Assembly (NCBI GenBank): GCA_034506175.1
Contig: JAPDQB010000026.1
Span: forward strand, 1-64,000
Origin: a candidate division KSB1 bacterium
GTDB lineage: Bacteria; Zhuqueibacterota; Zhuqueibacteria; Zhuqueibacterales; Zhuqueibacteraceae
Length of the DNA stretch: 64,000 nucleotides
Direction of reading: 5' to 3'
Shown here: piece after piece, positions 63,792 through 64,000 of the stretch
How the letters are laid out: every line of letters starts with the position of its first letter
Position numbering within the stretch: position 1 is the first letter of the stretch
The notes under the pieces: model-generated
What the model saw: only the letters and a program-made list of their open reading frames with translations
The model's database searches: none
What the model was told of the DNA's origin: nothing
Made by a program: the position numbers and the translations under genes

Positions 63792-64000
63792 ATGGCCGAT
63801 AAAGTCCGTGAAGTCACAGACGAGTTTGGACGCAAAGCGGAATTTCGTGAAGGCTTGGAAGGCGTGGTCGCCGCGCTTTCCACGATCAGCTCCATCGACG
63901 GTGAGAAAGGCATTCTGTTGTATCGCGGCATTCCGATTGAACAATTGGCGGAACATTCGACGTTTGAAGAAACGGCTTGTTTTCTGCTCCATGGTCATTT
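63792..64000 (+). CDS. gltA: citrate synthase, 5' part
   Basis: The first 69 residues are in the window, from the ATG at 63792 with AAAGGAG about 11 bases upstream. The start [20 protein letters not shown], followed by [20 protein letters not shown], is the citrate synthase N-terminus. The rest lies beyond the right edge. The enzyme condenses oxaloacetate and acetyl-CoA. The gene has its own leader; no neighbour is visible. Confidence 0.85.
   Translation, partial: MADKVREVTDEFGRKAEFREGLEGVVAALSTISSIDGEKGILLYRGIPIEQLAEHSTFEETACFLLHGH

Overview
This 64 kb window reads as a piece of chromosome from an uncultured, Gram-negative bacterium of the FCB type (Fibrobacterota-Chlorobiota-Bacteroidota and neighbours such as candidate phylum KSB1 or Calditrichota). 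The placement is an inference. It rests on a PorP/SprF-like outer-membrane protein, a surface protein with a gliding/T9SS-like C-terminal domain, a GWxTD-domain lipoprotein, many TPR lipoproteins, lipoboxes, outer-membrane barrels and families of short dispersed palindromes. No rRNA, tRNA, IS element or CRISPR array was seen.

Layout. 1-3.1 kb: start of a secreted VWA protein with alternating DUF11-like repeats. 3.3-7.7 kb (+): a periplasmic peptidase/TolB-propeller/barrel protein and a GWxTD lipoprotein, then an HtrA remnant cut by a palindromic element. 8.2-20.9 kb (-): a nine-gene envelope cluster holding TPR lipoproteins, an FG-GAP surface protein with a sorting-type C-terminus, a PorP-like barrel, an ExbB fused to Ig-like domains, two ExbD and a TonB-position membrane protein. 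21.2-28.7 kb (-): a gene broken by a stop codon, slipin/NfeD/DUF2905, a P1 peptidase, a STAS protein and YifB. 28.9-40.2 kb (+): transsulfuration enzyme, IlvE, ClpC, an OLD-like ATPase, a second P1 peptidase, gamma-carbonic anhydrase, a pseudo-GH2 membrane protein and a retropepsin-like protein. 40.2-52 kb (-): a large operon with two ExbB/TolQ-type motors, four ExbD/TolR proteins, two TonB/AgmX-type transducers (one with an FHA-like N-terminus), TPR proteins and an outer-membrane protein. 52.3-61.5 kb (-): PAP2 phosphatase, MiaB, a ClpC-N/alanine racemase fusion, Uma2, RF2 with programmed frameshift, a MaoP-like protein, LexA and an S4 protein. 61.7-64 kb (+): an amidohydrolase lipoprotein and the start of citrate synthase.

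The most interesting content is the energised envelope machinery. One cluster joins a PorP-like porin and a sorting-type surface protein to an Exb motor with Ig domains. The other is a double-motor operon resembling the Glt/AgmX gliding machinery of myxobacteria. Also notable are the ClpC-N/alanine racemase fusion, a GH2-like protein lacking both catalytic glutamates fused to a membrane domain, an ExbD with Asn where the proton-carrying Asp should be, and a candidate -1 frameshift on an A10 run. Several small broken genes (HtrA, MazF/PemK, BrnT/DUF4258-like and others) sit between intact genes.
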